A stretch of DNA of 5,476 nt from Nitrospira defluvii (GTDB lineage Bacteria; Nitrospirota; Nitrospiria; Nitrospirales; Nitrospiraceae): NCBI GenBank assembly GCA_016199015.1, contig JACQHN010000467.1, forward strand, positions 1 through 5,476, read 5' to 3'. Every line of letters starts with the position of its first letter. The first letter of the stretch is position 1. The notes beneath the pieces were generated by a model. The model was not told where the DNA came from, searched no databases, and saw only the letters and a program-made list of their open reading frames with translations. Below, in pieces: positions 4,891 through 5,476 of the stretch. Position numbers and translations under genes: made by a program.

Positions 4891-5476
4891 ATGGCGAACA
4901 ATTTCATCAAGAAATCCGTAGTGGTTGCACTGATGTTGACCTGTGTGGGTGCGGCCGGTCCCGCACTCGCCAATACCGAGGTGGAAACGGCAGAGCTGCT
5001 CATCAAGCTCGTGCAGGTGGGGCGTGGTCTCATCTCTGAACACCAAGCAACGATCAATGACGCCGGCAAAGGCGATAAAGGTTTTACGGGCGACTATGTC
5101 GCCAATCAAGTGATCGAACGGTTTCGCAAGGCGACGAAAATCGATCTGAATCGTCCTAATAGCACTCCACAAGCTCCGCTCTTTCTCGCCATGGTCGAAT
5201 CGGAGAAGGAAGTGATCGACGAGGCCCAGCCGGTCATCAATAAGCAGGGAGTCGGATTCAAAGGCGTGATTCCCGCCGTCTTTGCCCGCAAGGCAGGAGA
5301 TCGCTTCTATCGCAAAACTGGGATTCGCGTAAAGTTAACGAGCGTAGATTATCGGTTCCCTGGCAACCGGCCGGACGATTTCGAGTCGGAAGTGCTCCGG
5401 ATTTTTGCCGACACGCGCCATCCCAAGGGACAGCCCTATAGCAAAGCCACGATGCTCGACGGGAAGCCGGTGCTGC
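4891..5476 (+). CDS. Exported DUF3365 / Tll0287-like domain protein, 5' part (runs off the window)
   Basis: An open frame of 195 codons continues past the window edge without a stop. Residues 1-27 look like a Sec signal peptide: KK at 7-8, a hydrophobic core of about 9-22, and an ALA cleavage site after A27. C18 is preceded by Thr, so a lipoprotein is unlikely. The mature part has an early helical region with LVQVGRGLISEH, then VIPAVFARKAGDRFYRKTG, and a stretch SVDYRFPGNRPDDFESEVLRI. This order (VIPA..AR, then SxxxRxPxNxPDxFE, then LRxF) fits DUF3365 (Tll0287-like), a periplasmic sensor-like fold found alone or fused to signalling domains. Many members carry a CxxCH heme site near the C-terminus; none is present in the visible part. 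The substrate or ligand is unknown. The gene has its own candidate promoter and a very strong ribosome binding site, and no evident link to cobalamin synthesis. Confidence 0.82.
   Translation, partial: MANNFIKKSVVVALMLTCVGAAGPALANTEVETAELLIKLVQVGRGLISEHQATINDAGKGDKGFTGDYVANQVIERFRKATKIDLNRPNSTPQAPLFLAMVESEKEVIDEAQPVINKQGVGFKGVIPAVFARKAGDRFYRKTGIRVKLTSVDYRFPGNRPDDFESEVLRIFADTRHPKGQPYSKATMLDGKPVL

Noticed and set aside
4939..4944. Lipoprotein signal at Cys18 of the DUF3365 protein
   Set aside because: The residue before the cysteine is Thr rather than Gly, Ala or Ser, and a normal AxA-type cleavage site (ALA, 25-27) follows.
4819..5172. Antisense open frame of 117 codons over the start of the DUF3365 gene
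   Set aside because: The + strand has a signal peptide, a family-like domain and a near-perfect ribosome site. The antisense frame has no such support and runs across the leader repeats.

Overview
This window carries the end of a cobalamin (vitamin B12) late-biosynthesis and salvage operon on the + strand. A roughly 400-base non-coding gap follows, and then the 5' part of an unrelated gene for an exported protein. The coding DNA looks GC-rich. The last gene has a typical Sec signal peptide and a strong Shine-Dalgarno sequence, which suggests a Gram-negative bacterium. A Nitrospira-like (Nitrospirota) or proteobacterial host would fit the gene mix, but this is a guess from gene content and was not tested by any search.

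Positions 1-2890 hold four tightly packed genes: the last 27 codons of cobS (cobalamin synthase), cbiB (adenosylcobinamide-phosphate synthase), a PLP-dependent CobD-type threonine-phosphate decarboxylase, and cbiZ (adenosylcobinamide amidohydrolase). Each of the three junctions is a 4-base ATGA stop/start overlap, so the four genes are almost certainly co-transcribed and probably translationally coupled. After 28 bases comes cbiP/cobQ (2919-4490), cobyric acid synthase, most likely in the same transcript.

The pathway logic is as follows. CbiP amidates adenosylcobyrinic acid a,c-diamide to adenosylcobyric acid. CobD makes (R)-1-amino-2-propanol O-phosphate from threonine phosphate. CbiB joins the two to give adenosylcobinamide phosphate. 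CobS later attaches the alpha-ribazole lower ligand to adenosylcobinamide-GDP. CbiZ works in the opposite direction, cutting the aminopropanol arm from salvaged (or wrong-ligand) corrinoids to regenerate adenosylcobyric acid for CbiB. The cluster therefore encodes both assembly and remodelling of the nucleotide loop. CobU and CobT are not in view and may lie upstream.

Positions 4491-4890 hold no credible gene. The right end has a plausible sigma70-type promoter whose -35 lies in a small inverted repeat, three GTCAG(A/G)G direct repeats at an exact 19-base period, and a four-fold AGG ribosome binding site. From 4891 to the window edge runs the first 195 codons of a secreted DUF3365/Tll0287-like protein. 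Its expected C-terminal heme-binding CxxCH, if present, lies beyond the window.

No transposon, CRISPR array, RNA gene, cobalamin riboswitch or clearly new multi-gene system was seen. The observations most worth checking are cbiZ sitting between cobD and cbiP, an unusual Leu at a normally acidic position of CbiP, and the phased repeats in the leader of the last gene.
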